Shown one piece after another: positions 49,330 to 59,213 of a stretch of DNA of 64,000 bases. This DNA comes from Thiohalocapsa sp. GTDB taxonomy: Bacteria; Pseudomonadota; Gammaproteobacteria; Chromatiales; Chromatiaceae. The stretch spans positions 1-64,000 of the forward strand of contig JANQFX010000105.1 in assembly GCA_028277725.1 (NCBI GenBank). Reading direction: 5' to 3'. A model generated the notes under the pieces. It was not told the origin of the DNA, made no database searches, and saw only the letters and a program-made list of their open reading frames with translations. The stretch's first letter is position 1, and each line of letters opens with the position of its first letter. The position numbers and the translations under genes were made by a program.

Positions 49330-51291
49330 TTATTCACCCAGCCCCATCTTGATGTAGCCGGTGGGGCAGACATCGGCACAGATGTGGCAGCCGATGCACT
49401 TGGCGTAGTCGGTGTCCACGTAGCGGCCGGTGGTCTTCTGGTCCTTGTTGACCCTGAAGACGGCGTCCTGCGGGCAGAAGATCACGCAGTTGTCACACTC
49501 GAAGCACATGCCGCAGCTCATGCAGCGCTTGGCCTCGGCGACAGCATCCTCCTCGGAGTAGCCGATGATGCGCTCCTTGAAGTGGCCGAGGACCTCTTCG
49601 GCGCTCGGCACCTCTTCCTTGCGGAGGTTGCGCGCCTCGTACTTGAAGTGGCCCAGGAAGAGCTCGTCGTGCGGGATGACCTCGGCGCTGGAACGGTCCT
49701 CGTAGTTGTGGATCGCGTAGTTGGCGTCCGACGTGCCGCGCAGATCGCCGGACTCCTCGACCTTGAACTGATCGGGCGCGACGTGCGCCTCGGTCATCTT
49801 CTCGAGCAGGTCGAAGTGGTGGACGTCGACCTTCGGCCGCTTCTTGTGCTCGGCCTTGCCGAAGTACTCGTCGATGGACTCGACGGCGATCCAGGCCTGG
49901 CCGATGGCGGTGGTGAGCAGGTGCGGGCGGATGATGTCGCCGGCGACGAAGTGGCCGGGCTTGTCAGGCACCTGGTAGAACTTGTCGGAGTTCATCAGGC
50001 CGCGACCGTTGTCCAGGTCCTCCAGGCCGGTCATGTCGCCGCCCTGACCGATGGCCGAGACGACGAGATCCGCGTCGAGGACGCGCTCGGTGCCGTCGAC
50101 GGGGGTCGGACGGCCGTCCTTCATCTCGCAGTCGGCGACCTTCAGGCCGACGGCGCGCCCATCGCCGTTCTTGATGACCTCCACCGGCATGACGCCGTCG
50201 AGGACGGTCACGCCCTCGTGCAGGGCATCGTGCACCTCGTGCTCCGCGGCCGTCATCTTGTCGCGGGTGAACAGCGAAGTCAGGGTGACCTCGGCGCCCT
50301 CGGCGGCCGCGGTCATGGCGGTGTCGTGGGCGACGTAGCCGTCGTGGATCACGGTCTCGGGCAGATCGCTCTTGCCGGACTTGGTGATGTGACCCAGGCG
50401 GCGGGCGACCGAGACGACGTCGATGGAGGTATCACCGCCGCCGACGCAGACGACCTTGTCGGCGGTGACCTTCATGCGGCCCTCGTTGAAGGCCTTGAGG
50501 AAGGCGACACCGGAGACGCAGTTCGGGGTGTCCTCCCAGCCCGGCACCGGCAGGCCGCGACCAGACTGACAGCCGATGGCCCAGAGGATGGCGTCGAAGT
50601 CCTTCTCGAGCTGCTCGACAGTGACGTCGGTGCCCACCTTGGTGTTCAGCTTGACCTCGATCTGGCCCATGTCGAGGATGCGGTTGATTTCCGCGTCCAG
50701 GGCATCGCGCGGCACACGATAGCCAGGGATACCGAAGCGGAACATGCCGCCCAGACCGTCGTTGGCCTCGAAGATGGTCGCGGCATGGCCCTTGCGACGC
50801 AGCTGATAGGCCGCGGCCAGCCCGGCCGGGCCGCCGCCGATGATGGCGACGCGCTTACCGGTGTCGGCCGGCGCCGCGTCGAACTTGTAGCCGTTGGCGA
50901 TGGCGGTGTCGCCGATGAACTGCTCGACGGCGTTGATGCCGACGAAGTCCTCGAGCTCGTTGCGGTTGCAGCCGTCCTGACAAGGCGCCGGGCAGACACG
51001 GCCCATCATGGACGGGAACGGGTTGGCGTCGGTGGAGCGGCGGAACGCGTACTCCTGCCAGGTCATGCCCTCCGGGGGCTGCTCCAGGCCGCGCACGATC
51101 TGCAGCCAGCCGCGGATATCCTCACCCGAGGGGCAGCTGCCCTGGCAAGGCGGCGTCTTGTGCACATAGGTCGGGCACTTGTGGGAGGTATCCTGGACGA
51201 AGATCTTGTCGGTCAGGTCGTCCCAGACGTTGTCGCCATCCTCGAACCGGCGCCAGGAAAGGGTTTTCATTTCGTCGCTGGAAGTTGCCAT
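49330..51291 (-). CDS. dsrL: DsrL, Fe-S flavoprotein (NAD(P)H:acceptor oxidoreductase)
   Basis: GltD-like: VAIIGGGPAGLAAAYQLRRKGHAATIFEA; C-terminal ferredoxin domain. Start may be 51318. Confidence 0.94.
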   Translation of the reverse strand: MATSSDEMKTLSWRRFEDGDNVWDDLTDKIFVQDTSHKCPTYVHKTPPCQGSCPSGEDIRGWLQIVRGLEQPPEGMTWQEYAFRRSTDANPFPSMMGRVCPAPCQDGCNRNELEDFVGINAVEQFIGDTAIANGYKFDAAPADTGKRVAIIGGGPAGLAAAYQLRRKGHAATIFEANDGLGGMFRFGIPGYRVPRDALDAEINRILDMGQIEVKLNTKVGTDVTVEQLEKDFDAILWAIGCQSGRGLPVPGWEDTPNCVSGVAFLKAFNEGRMKVTADKVVCVGGGDTSIDVVSVARRLGHITKSGKSDLPETVIHDGYVAHDTAMTAAAEGAEVTLTSLFTRDKMTAAEHEVHDALHEGVTVLDGVMPVEVIKNGDGRAVGLKVADCEMKDGRPTPVDGTERVLDADLVVSAIGQGGDMTGLEDLDNGRGLMNSDKFYQVPDKPGHFVAGDIIRPHLLTTAIGQAWIAVESIDEYFGKAEHKKRPKVDVHHFDLLEKMTEAHVAPDQFKVEESGDLRGTSDANYAIHNYEDRSSAEVIPHDELFLGHFKYEARNLRKEEVPSAEEVLGHFKERIIGYSEEDAVAEAKRCMSCGMCFECDNCVIFCPQDAVFRVNKDQKTTGRYVDTDYAKCIGCHICADVCPTGYIKMGLGE

Positions 51292-51432
51292 GGATAACGC
51301 TCCTAAGGCTGAGAGCACTCACGCTCGCGCTTATCGATGCGGTTTGGTCGACGTGCGGTCGGCCGGAACCATGAATTATTAGCGGGACGGGGTGAGCCGC
51401 CGGGCTCGCCGGAACAGGCCCCGTCAGGCCGC

Positions 51433-52968
51433 TCAGGCCGCCTCGTCGGCGGTGTCCTCCTCATCTTCGTCGCTCGTCTGACCGGTCAGGATCAAGGCGT
51501 TCGAGACCAACTGGTGAACGCTGACGATCTGATCCATGTCCATGCCGTAGTAGGGCAATACCTTGGTGAACTGGCTCTTGCAGATGGCGCAGATGGCGGC
51601 CATGTGCGTGACGCCCTTTTCCTGGATCACGTTGTTGAGCGCCTCGACCCTCGGCTGGGCGCCCTTGACGCGAATCTCCATCAGGTCGTCGGTGAGCAGA
51701 CCGCCGCCGCCGCCGCAACAGAAGGTGCGGTCGCGGATGGTGTCCTCGTCCATGTCGTAGAAGTGGTTGCAGCTCGCGCGGATGATGGCGCGCGGCAGAT
51801 CGAACTGACCGCCTGGTCGCGTGCCCATGCGCGAGGCGCGGGCGACGTTGCACGAGTCGTGGTAGGTCAACACCATGTCGTCGTTGCGACTCTTGTCCAG
51901 ATTCAGCTTGCCTTGCTGAATGAGGTCGTAGGTGAACTCGCAGATGTGCTGCGGAACCGGGTAGCGCGGGTCCAGGAAGTCCCAGGGCCCGGCGAGGGTG
52001 TTCAGGAAGCTGTAGGCGACGCGCCAGGCGTGACCGCACTCGCCGAAGACGATGCGCTTGACGCCGAGCTTGATCGCGGCCTCGCGGATGCGTAGCGCAA
52101 CCCGGCGCATGTTCTCGTAGGAGCCGATGAACATGCCGAAGTTGGCGGCCTCGGATGCGTGGCTGCTGAGCGTCCAGGAAGCGCCGGCCTCGTGGAAAAC
52201 CTTGCCGTAGCCGATGAGGCCATCCACGTGCGGCTCCGCGAAGAAGTCCGCCGACGGGGTCACCAACAGGATGTCGCAGCCTTCCTGGTCGAGGGGATAT
52301 TTCACCTCGACGCCGGTCTCGTCGAAGACGTCCTCCTCGAGGCCTTCGAGCGTGTCGGCGAGCGCCGGGCCCGGCAGACCCAGGTTATTGCCGATCTTGT
52401 AGACCTTGCCGATGATCTCGTTGCAGTATTTCTGACCGACGCCGATGTGGTCCATGATCTCGCGCGCGGCCATGGAGATCTCGGCGGTATCGATGCCGTA
52501 GGGGCAGAACACCGAGCAGCGTCGGCACTGCGAGCACTGGTGGAAGTAGCTGTACCAGTCCGTCAGGACTTCCTCGGTGAAGTCCTCGGCGCCGACCAGA
52601 TTCGGGAAGAACTTGCCGGCCAGCGTGAAATAGCGCCGATAGACCTTGCGCATCAGGTCCTGGCGGCCGACGGGCATGTTCTTCGGGTCGTGGGTGCCCA
52701 GGTAGTAGTGGCACTTGTCGGTGCAGGAGCCACACTTGACACAGGAGTCTAGGTAGACACGCAGCGAGCGGTAGCGGCCGAGCAGGTCGCCCATCTTGTC
52801 GATGGCCTTGGCCTGCCAGTCGTCCACCAACGCCCCCGGAAAGCCCAGGGCCGCCTGAAACTCTTCCTTCGCCTTGAAGGGCGACGAGTGCGCCATGACC
52901 CCGGGTTCGATCTCGGGGATCTCCGGGTATTGCTTCAGGACTGGAACTTCGAAGTCGGCCTTGGCCAT
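51433..52968 (-). CDS. dsrK: DsrK, HdrD-like Fe-S protein
   Basis: CVKCGSCTDKCHYYLGT; CSQCRRCSVFCPYGID; CCG motifs (FCCGGGGGLL). Confidence 0.95.
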   Translation of the reverse strand: MAKADFEVPVLKQYPEIPEIEPGVMAHSSPFKAKEEFQAALGFPGALVDDWQAKAIDKMGDLLGRYRSLRVYLDSCVKCGSCTDKCHYYLGTHDPKNMPVGRQDLMRKVYRRYFTLAGKFFPNLVGAEDFTEEVLTDWYSYFHQCSQCRRCSVFCPYGIDTAEISMAAREIMDHIGVGQKYCNEIIGKVYKIGNNLGLPGPALADTLEGLEEDVFDETGVEVKYPLDQEGCDILLVTPSADFFAEPHVDGLIGYGKVFHEAGASWTLSSHASEAANFGMFIGSYENMRRVALRIREAAIKLGVKRIVFGECGHAWRVAYSFLNTLAGPWDFLDPRYPVPQHICEFTYDLIQQGKLNLDKSRNDDMVLTYHDSCNVARASRMGTRPGGQFDLPRAIIRASCNHFYDMDEDTIRDRTFCCGGGGGLLTDDLMEIRVKGAQPRVEALNNVIQEKGVTHMAAICAICKSQFTKVLPYYGMDMDQIVSVHQLVSNALILTGQTSDEDEEDTADEAA

Positions 52969-53081
52969 GGGTCTGATTCTCCGAAAGCGGTGTGCGCGCC
53001 GCGGGTGTGAGCCTGGGGTGGGATCCGGTCGCGGGGGCTGAGGGAGGCCGCCCGGCGCCGGGCCTTAGGACTCGCGCGCCT

Positions 53082-53813
53082 TCATTGTTGTTCCATGCGT
53101 CGCGCCCAGGCGGCGATGTGCCGGCGTTCGCGCGGGTTGTCGGCCTGGTTGCGAGACGGACTGAAGAACAGGCCCGGCATGTGCAGCAGCTTGCTGTACG
53201 GAAAGATGATCATCAGCGCCGCGACCAGCAGCAGGTGCAGCAGCAGGAAGGGATCGGCCGGCAGCGTCATGACCTGGCCTGCGTAGAGGCCCTGGAAGAA
53301 TTCTTTGACCCGAATGACATCGGTGTGCATGGCGAACTGCATCACCAAACCCGACAGGCCGATGGAAGTCAGCAGCGCCAGGATCAGGTGATCCGACAGC
53401 GAGGTGATGTAGCGCACCCGGTCCACCAGGAAGCGCCGCGCCCAGAGGCCGGCGAGCCCGACGACCATCGCGATGCCGCCGTAAATGCCGAAGGGCTGGA
53501 TGAATTGGATCGGCGCCCAAACGGGCTCGATGAAGTAGCGCAAATGCCGTAGCGTGACCAGGAAGAGGCCGAAGTGGAACATCCAGCCGAAAATCCAGAT
53601 CCACTTGTTGCCACGGAACAGGCTCTCGAAGAAGACCACCTCTCGGGTGATGCGGAACGCGACGCCCGTGCGGGTCGTCGGTGCCGGCGTCGTCGGGATC
53701 TTCAGTGGTGCAGGCGTCCGCGCGTATTGCCACACCTTCGCCGCGAGACCGGCCACCAACACGAACGCCGCGAAGTAGAACAAATAGGCGTAGAGCGTGG
53801 AGATGAAGGACAT
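53082..53813 (-). CDS. dsrM: DsrM, cytochrome b-type membrane protein
   Basis: NarI-like TM protein; VVFFESLFRGNKWIWIFGWMFHFGLFLVTLRHLRYF. Confidence 0.94.
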   Translation of the reverse strand: MSFISTLYAYLFYFAAFVLVAGLAAKVWQYARTPAPLKIPTTPAPTTRTGVAFRITREVVFFESLFRGNKWIWIFGWMFHFGLFLVTLRHLRYFIEPVWAPIQFIQPFGIYGGIAMVVGLAGLWARRFLVDRVRYITSLSDHLILALLTSIGLSGLVMQFAMHTDVIRVKEFFQGLYAGQVMTLPADPFLLLHLLLVAALMIIFPYSKLLHMPGLFFSPSRNQADNPRERRHIAAWARRMEQQ

Positions 53814-54021
53814 GACGGCAGTGCCTCGACGATGATGTCGTTGTGGGTGGTGTCGTTATGATCGGTGCCAGGCCGATGCCGCTGGCCGATCGTCCGAGGA
53901 CGACGACCGGGCGCGATCCGGTGGCATGCTTGTCGCACTGTCCGGCCGAGACGGGCGACGCGGTTGCGCCGCCGCCTCGGCCGGGCGAGGCCGGTGCCCG
54001 AGGACGCCGACCCGAACGGAC

Positions 54022-54354
54022 TCAGACGCAGCCGGTCGGCTTCGGCAGGCCGGCGTAACGGCAGGCCTGCTTGGCCGGGCCGTAGGGGAACAGGCCATAC
54101 AGGTACTTGCTGTTGCCCTTGTCCTTGCCGAACTTCTTGCCGACGGCCTTGGTCAGCACCCGCACGGCGGGAGCAATCTGATACTCCTCGTAGTACTCGC
54201 GCAGGTAGTTGATGATGTCCCAGTGCTCGTCGGTGAGCTCCAGGTCGTCTTCCTTGGACATGACCTCGGCGACGCCGGGCTCCCAGTCGTTGATGTTGGC
54301 GAGGTAGCCTTCTTCGTCGGTTTCGAAGGACTTACCGTTGACTTCGATGGGCAT
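54022..54354 (-). CDS. dsrC: DsrC, sulfur carrier protein
   Basis: MPIEVNGKSFETDEEGYL...YLYGLFPYGPAKQACRYAGLPKPTGCV with both C-terminal redox cysteines. Confidence 0.98.
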   Translation of the reverse strand: MPIEVNGKSFETDEEGYLANINDWEPGVAEVMSKEDDLELTDEHWDIINYLREYYEEYQIAPAVRVLTKAVGKKFGKDKGNSKYLYGLFPYGPAKQACRYAGLPKPTGCV

Positions 54355-54383
54355 GGGGATGCTCCTGTGTGGGATGTTGGAAA

Positions 54384-54692
54384 TTACAGCCAGGCTTGGA
54401 CCTTATCGTTCTCCGCGGCCAAATCCACGAAGCCCGCGTAGTCCACGACACTGATGCCGTCGATGACGCGGTCGTCGGACAGGCCGCGCGCCACCAGGTC
54501 CGGCCCCAGCACGTATAGCTTGACCGAATCGAGCGCCTGCTTCACGCGCTGTTCGACGGCCGTGCCCTTGGTTGCGGCGTAGACGCCGTCTTCGATCAAC
54601 AACACGTTCGAGCCCGCGGTGGCGTGGGCGAGGCAGGCGTCCAGCGACGTCTTCTCGAACGGCGACTTGTTTACGGTATGCAGGGTGCTCAT
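54384..54692 (-). CDS. dsrH: DsrH, sulfur-transfer protein (TusB-like)
   Basis: MSTLHTVNKSPFEKTSLDACLAHATAGSNVLLIEDGVYA; start trimmed from 54794. Confidence 0.95.
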   Translation of the reverse strand: MSTLHTVNKSPFEKTSLDACLAHATAGSNVLLIEDGVYAATKGTAVEQRVKQALDSVKLYVLGPDLVARGLSDDRVIDGISVVDYAGFVDLAAENDKVQAWL

Positions 54693-54708
54693 GGTGACCT
54701 CGCAGGCG

Positions 54709-55119
54709 TCAGAAGCTGAAGACGACGTCCGCGCCGTCCATGATGGCCGCCATCTCGTCCCGGGAGACGAGCTTGATGGAGTCCTTCTCGGCATAGTCGT
54801 CGTCCTCGTCCTCCCAGACGAGGTGCTGTAGGTCGTCGAGGCTCAGCCCGCGCTCCTCCAGGGACTCCTTTTCGACGAAGATCTTCTTCACCTCGTAGTC
54901 GCCGAGGGCCGCGTAGGTCGGCGAGAAGTTCTTCATGCCGATGCCGGCGGTGTCCTGGCCCTTGGTGAGCTGGTACACACCGTCGTCGACGAAGGCGAGG
55001 CTGACGTCCTGATCGAAGGCGGCGCCGATGAGCACGACCTCCAGGGACTCCCAGGCGTAGATCGTGCCGTAGGGTGCCTTGCGATTCAGATAGAGAAACT
55101 GCTTGATGGTTTCCGACAT
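54709..55119 (-). CDS. dsrF: DsrF, sulfur-transfer protein (TusC-like)
   Basis: KQFLYLNRKAPYGTIYAWESLEVVLIGAAFDQDVSLAFVDDGVYQL. Confidence 0.95.
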   Translation of the reverse strand: MSETIKQFLYLNRKAPYGTIYAWESLEVVLIGAAFDQDVSLAFVDDGVYQLTKGQDTAGIGMKNFSPTYAALGDYEVKKIFVEKESLEERGLSLDDLQHLVWEDEDDDYAEKDSIKLVSRDEMAAIMDGADVVFSF

Positions 55120-55137
55120 GCTCTTGACCCTCTCCGA

Positions 55138-55530
55138 TCAGTCGCCGAAGACGACCAGTCGATCCGATTGAATGGCCGCCTCGACCAACTGACCCAGACC
55201 GGAGATGCGGAAGGGCTCGCGGATGTTCGTCGCGTCCTTGCCGTTGCGCTTGGCCTCGCCCTCGTCGACGATGCCGCGCCGCTGTGCGGCGGCGACGCAG
55301 ACGACCATATCCAGGTTGTGCTGCTCGGCCAGCTCGGCCCAGCGCTCGACGATGTTGCGGTCGTCCTGCGGCGGCGTGGTCAGATTGGTCGAGTTGTTGA
55401 CGCCATCGTGATAGAAGAAGACGCGGAAGATCTCGTGACCCTTCTCCAGCGCGGCTTTCGTGAAGAAATAGGCCGAATCGGACGCCTGATGCTGATACGG
55501 TCCTTCGTTGACTTGGATTGCGAATTTCAT
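55138..55530 (-). CDS. dsrE: DsrE, sulfur-transfer protein (TusD-like)
   Basis: MKFAIQVNEGPYQHQASDSAYFFTKAALEKGHEIFRVFFYHDGV...VVCVAAAQRRG; start trimmed from 55611. Confidence 0.95.
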   Translation of the reverse strand: MKFAIQVNEGPYQHQASDSAYFFTKAALEKGHEIFRVFFYHDGVNNSTNLTTPPQDDRNIVERWAELAEQHNLDMVVCVAAAQRRGIVDEGEAKRNGKDATNIREPFRISGLGQLVEAAIQSDRLVVFGD

Positions 55531-55683
55531 TGAGCGACCTCGCAGTGGCGGCGGTGCGACGGTCGTTGCGACCGTCTCCGCCGGTTCAGGCTCCCCTGCT
55601 CCGCTGCCCAACCATCACCCGGTCCCGATTCCAGCCCCAACCATCGGTGATGGCCTCGACCGGGACGCGGGCGTGGTTCGGAC

Positions 55684-56757
55684 TCAGAAGCGGATGTAGG
55701 AGGAGCTGTTGAAGCTGGCCCGGGCACCGCGCCAGGTATCGATGTGATACTTGGTGAAAGGCAGCTCGACCTCCTCGAAGAAGCGCGGCCAGCCGATACG
55801 CTCGATCCACTCGTTGACACGCTCCCAGTCCCGGGCGCCTTCCTTATAGGCCTTCAGGATGCGCTTGACGATGGCGGTCGCCTCCGGCCAGCGTGGCGGG
55901 TTGTTGGGGATACCGGCCGCGACCAGTTTCTGGAAGGTCGGCTTGCCGCGGGCGTTGGAATGGTTACCGCCCACCCAGATGGCCAGCTTGGAGTGCTCGG
56001 CGTCGTTGATCTGCATCGGCGGGCAGGGCGGGTAACAGGCACCGCAGCAGATGCACTTGCGCTCGTCGACCTCGAGGGAGGGTTTGCCGTTCACCATGGC
56101 CGGGCGGATGGCCGCAACCGGGCAGCGGGCAACGACCGACGGGCGCTCGCAGACGTTGGCGACCAGGTCATGGTTGATCTTCGGCGGCTTGGTGTGCTGC
56201 ACGTTGATGGCAATGTCACCCTGGCCACCGCAGTTGATCTGGCAGCAGCTGGTGGTGATGTGCACGCGGTTCGGCATGTTGGCATTGCGGAACTCGTCGA
56301 TGAGCTCGTCCATCATCGACTTGACCACGCCGGAGGCGTCGGTGCCGGGGATGTCGCAGTGCAGCCAGCCCTGGGTGTGCGAGATCATGGTCACGGAGTT
56401 CTGCGTGCCGCCGACGATGAAGCCGGCGTCCTCGAGCGCCTGGATCAGCGGCGCGACGCGGGACTCCTCGGTCACCATGTACTCGATGCTCGAGCGAATC
56501 GTGAAGTGGACGTAGCCGTCGGCGAACTCGTCGCCGATGTCGCAGAGCTTGCGGAGGGTGAAGACGTCGAGGATGCGCTGGGTGCCGGCCTTGACGGTCC
56601 AGATCTCGTCACCGCTATAGGCGACGTGGCGCAGTACGCCGGGGCGCGGGTGCTCGTGGTACTTCCACTGACCGAAGTTCTTACGCATGACGGGATGCAG
56701 ATACTGCCACGGATCGGGGCAGCCGGATTCGATGGGCTCGCGCATGTCTTTGGCCAT
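55684..56757 (-). CDS. dsrB: Reverse dissimilatory sulfite reductase subunit beta
   Basis: ITTSCCQINCGGQGDIAINVQHTKPP; CICCGACYPPCPPMQI. Confidence 0.97.
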   Translation of the reverse strand: MAKDMREPIESGCPDPWQYLHPVMRKNFGQWKYHEHPRPGVLRHVAYSGDEIWTVKAGTQRILDVFTLRKLCDIGDEFADGYVHFTIRSSIEYMVTEESRVAPLIQALEDAGFIVGGTQNSVTMISHTQGWLHCDIPGTDASGVVKSMMDELIDEFRNANMPNRVHITTSCCQINCGGQGDIAINVQHTKPPKINHDLVANVCERPSVVARCPVAAIRPAMVNGKPSLEVDERKCICCGACYPPCPPMQINDAEHSKLAIWVGGNHSNARGKPTFQKLVAAGIPNNPPRWPEATAIVKRILKAYKEGARDWERVNEWIERIGWPRFFEEVELPFTKYHIDTWRGARASFNSSSYIRF

Positions 56758-56860
56758 CGTTGTCCTCCAGTAAATCAGAAAACAGTTAGGTACTGATCAA
56801 TGTGGGCGCGTGTGATGGGGCGCGACCCGTGGCCGCGCCCCGCGCCCCTCAGGGATCCCG

Positions 56861-58117
56861 TCAGCCGGCCGCCTTCTCGGCCTGCTTCTCGAACCACTCC
56901 TCGGCCGCCTCGTCCCAACCATCCATGCGGATATAGGAGGACTGACGCGGGTGGCTCAGCATGTTCGGATCGGGGTCGATGCCGATTCCATCGAGGAAAT
57001 TGGCGAGGCCGATGCGCTCGATCATCTCACCGCAGCGCTCGTGCTCCAGTCCGTTCTCGGCCCAGAAGTCGATGATGTTCTCGGCGAGCTCGACCATTTC
57101 CTCGTAGTCTTCCTCGGTGTCGAGCTTGCGGAAGGGCACGATGACGGTGCCCATCAGGTCACCGATCTTCAGCGTGCGCTTGCCACCGATGAGGATGGTC
57201 ACGCCCTTGTCGTCGCCGGGGTGCAGCGCCTTCGGCATGACGTTCAGACAGTGCATGCAGCGCACGCAGTCACGGTTGTTGACCGTGAGGGTGTCGTCGT
57301 CGTTCAGCGACAGCGCCTGGGTCGGGCAGCGGGTGATGACGTTGTCGATGACGGACTGGCGACCGACCGACTTGACGTAGGCCTTCACCTCGTCCTGGTC
57401 GACCTTCATGTCGTCGCGCCAGGTGCCGAGAACTGCGAAGTCGGAGCGCTCGATGGCGTTCTGGCAGTCGTTCGCGCAGCCGGAGACCTTGAACTTGAAC
57501 TTGTAGGGCAGCGCCGGGCGGTGCACGTCGTCGACGAAGTTGTTGACGAGCATCCGATGCGCCTTCAGCTCGTTGGTGCAGGACATCTCGCAGCGGGCCG
57601 CACCGACGCAGGACATGGCAGTCCGCACGCAGGGGCCGGCACCGCCGAGGTCCCAGCCGTACTCGTTGATCTCGTCGAAGAAGTGCTGCGTGGAGTCGGT
57701 GTCGGCACCGATGAACATGATGTTGCCGGTCTGGCCGTGGAAGGTGACCAGGCCGGAACCGTGCTTCTCCCAGCTGTCGGCGAGCTGGCGCAGCATCGCG
57801 GTGCTGTAGTGGTTACCCGCCGGCGGCTGCACGCGCAGGGTGTGGAATTCGCGGGACTTCGGAAAGGCGTTGCCGACCTCGGAGAAGCGCGGGATGATGC
57901 CGCCGCCGTAGCCGTACACCGACACGGTGCCACCCTTCCAGTAACCCTTGCGCGTCTCATAAGAGTGCTCCAGCTGACCCAGCAGGTCGTTGGTCATCTC
58001 GTTGATGCGCGGCTCCGGGTGCTCGTCACGCAGGCGCTTGATGCCGGAGATGAAGCTCGGCCACGGGCCGTCCTCCAGCTGGTCGATCATCGGGGTATGG
58101 TGCTTCTCGATGGCCAT
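56861..58117 (-). CDS. dsrA: Reverse dissimilatory sulfite reductase subunit alpha
   Basis: GGAGPCVRTAMSCVGAARCEMSCTNE; CVRCMHCLNVMP. Confidence 0.97.
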   Translation of the reverse strand: MAIEKHHTPMIDQLEDGPWPSFISGIKRLRDEHPEPRINEMTNDLLGQLEHSYETRKGYWKGGTVSVYGYGGGIIPRFSEVGNAFPKSREFHTLRVQPPAGNHYSTAMLRQLADSWEKHGSGLVTFHGQTGNIMFIGADTDSTQHFFDEINEYGWDLGGAGPCVRTAMSCVGAARCEMSCTNELKAHRMLVNNFVDDVHRPALPYKFKFKVSGCANDCQNAIERSDFAVLGTWRDDMKVDQDEVKAYVKSVGRQSVIDNVITRCPTQALSLNDDDTLTVNNRDCVRCMHCLNVMPKALHPGDDKGVTILIGGKRTLKIGDLMGTVIVPFRKLDTEEDYEEMVELAENIIDFWAENGLEHERCGEMIERIGLANFLDGIGIDPDPNMLSHPRQSSYIRMDGWDEAAEEWFEKQAEKAAG

Positions 58118-58473
58118 GTCGGTGAATCTCCCGTTGAGTTCAGGTCAATCGGGTCCGGCGCCTTGGGTGTTCGACAGTTGACGTGTCGAAGGCCGTGTCG
58201 CCAGGCCGGGTTCGGATTAGGTCTGCGGGTGCCTTGTGGTCATCCAGGCTTGGCCTGCTTCGGCGCTAATCCTGGTTCTGCGCCAGGTTTCCGCGCTAGA
58301 GATCATGTCCGATCTCGGTTCCAGCGGCTCTTTTGCCGCAACCGCGGCCCCGCGGAGTTCGGTGGACGGCGTCGCCGACGCCGGACAATCCGGCTCTCAG
58401 CCCACTGGGTACGGCACTATAGTCGTCTGCCCCTGGGCCGGTAACTCCACCGAAGGGGGGTAGATCCGCGCCC

Positions 58474-58493
58474 GGGATATCCCTTTGGGGATA
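58474..58493. promoter_or_regulatory. Overlapping palindromes gggatatccctttggggata in the dsrA upstream region
   Basis: GGGATATCCC and TATCCC-TTTG-GGGATA share bases, in the divergent intergenic region. Confidence 0.4.
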
Positions 58494-58855
58494 GTTGACC
58501 ATCTCGTTATTTTTCCTTCCACGACAGGCTTGTACGCGCACCTTCGCGCGCACGGAACCTCCGGATCGGAGTCTATCCAGAGCCTATGAGAATGTCAACG
58601 AATACTAATACAAACCTTTGAAAACCCTGTCCGCGAAGGCGCGGTGCCGACGCCCTAGGGCCGCATTGCATTAGCCGAGGACGCCAGCACATAGGCGGCC
58701 AGAGCGGTGCGGACAGGCCGATGGACCGGAAGTTCCCCCGCTCGTGCAATCCGGGGGTTTACTGCTGATTCTCGCGACCCAATCCCAAGGAAACCACGAG
58801 GCGCGGCCGACAGACTCGTCACCACGCCTTCGGCAACGAGAGAGACACGACACGC

Positions 58856-59047
58856 ATGCTGAAGCTCAGCGACATCCTGGTGTCCCGAAAGGACATCGAC
58901 GACTTCTCGGGGCTACAGCTCGCCGTGAAAGAGGCGGCGCAGTCCGGTGAACGGTTCTTCCGTATGGACGTGAAGCCGCCCTACCCGGACACACCCGAGG
59001 ACTGGGAAGATCGACTGGAGGCAGCATTCAGCGGTCTGGTCCGCTAG
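58856..59047 (+). CDS. Small conserved-looking hypothetical protein (63 aa)
   Basis: MLKLSDILVSRKDIDDFSGLQLAVKEAAQSGERFFRMDVKPPYPDTPEDWEDRLEAAFSGLVR; first gene divergent from dsr. Confidence 0.6.
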   Translation: MLKLSDILVSRKDIDDFSGLQLAVKEAAQSGERFFRMDVKPPYPDTPEDWEDRLEAAFSGLVR

Positions 59048-59213
59048 ACACCCGCACCACGAACCAGGGCGCTGCCGGTCCCCCCGGCGCCCATCCGGCG
59101 GATGCGCGCGACGGACGGCCGCGGCTCGCATGGCCGGGCCCACGGGCCCCAAGGGATCGAGATATCGGGTCGTCGTTGGCGGCCAATCATCACCATGGCT
59201 CCGAGGCGAGACT

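Noticed and set aside
48751-51297. 848-aa plus-strand ORF
   Set aside because: Shadow ORF antisense to dsrJ and dsrL; low-complexity translation from GC-rich codon bias.
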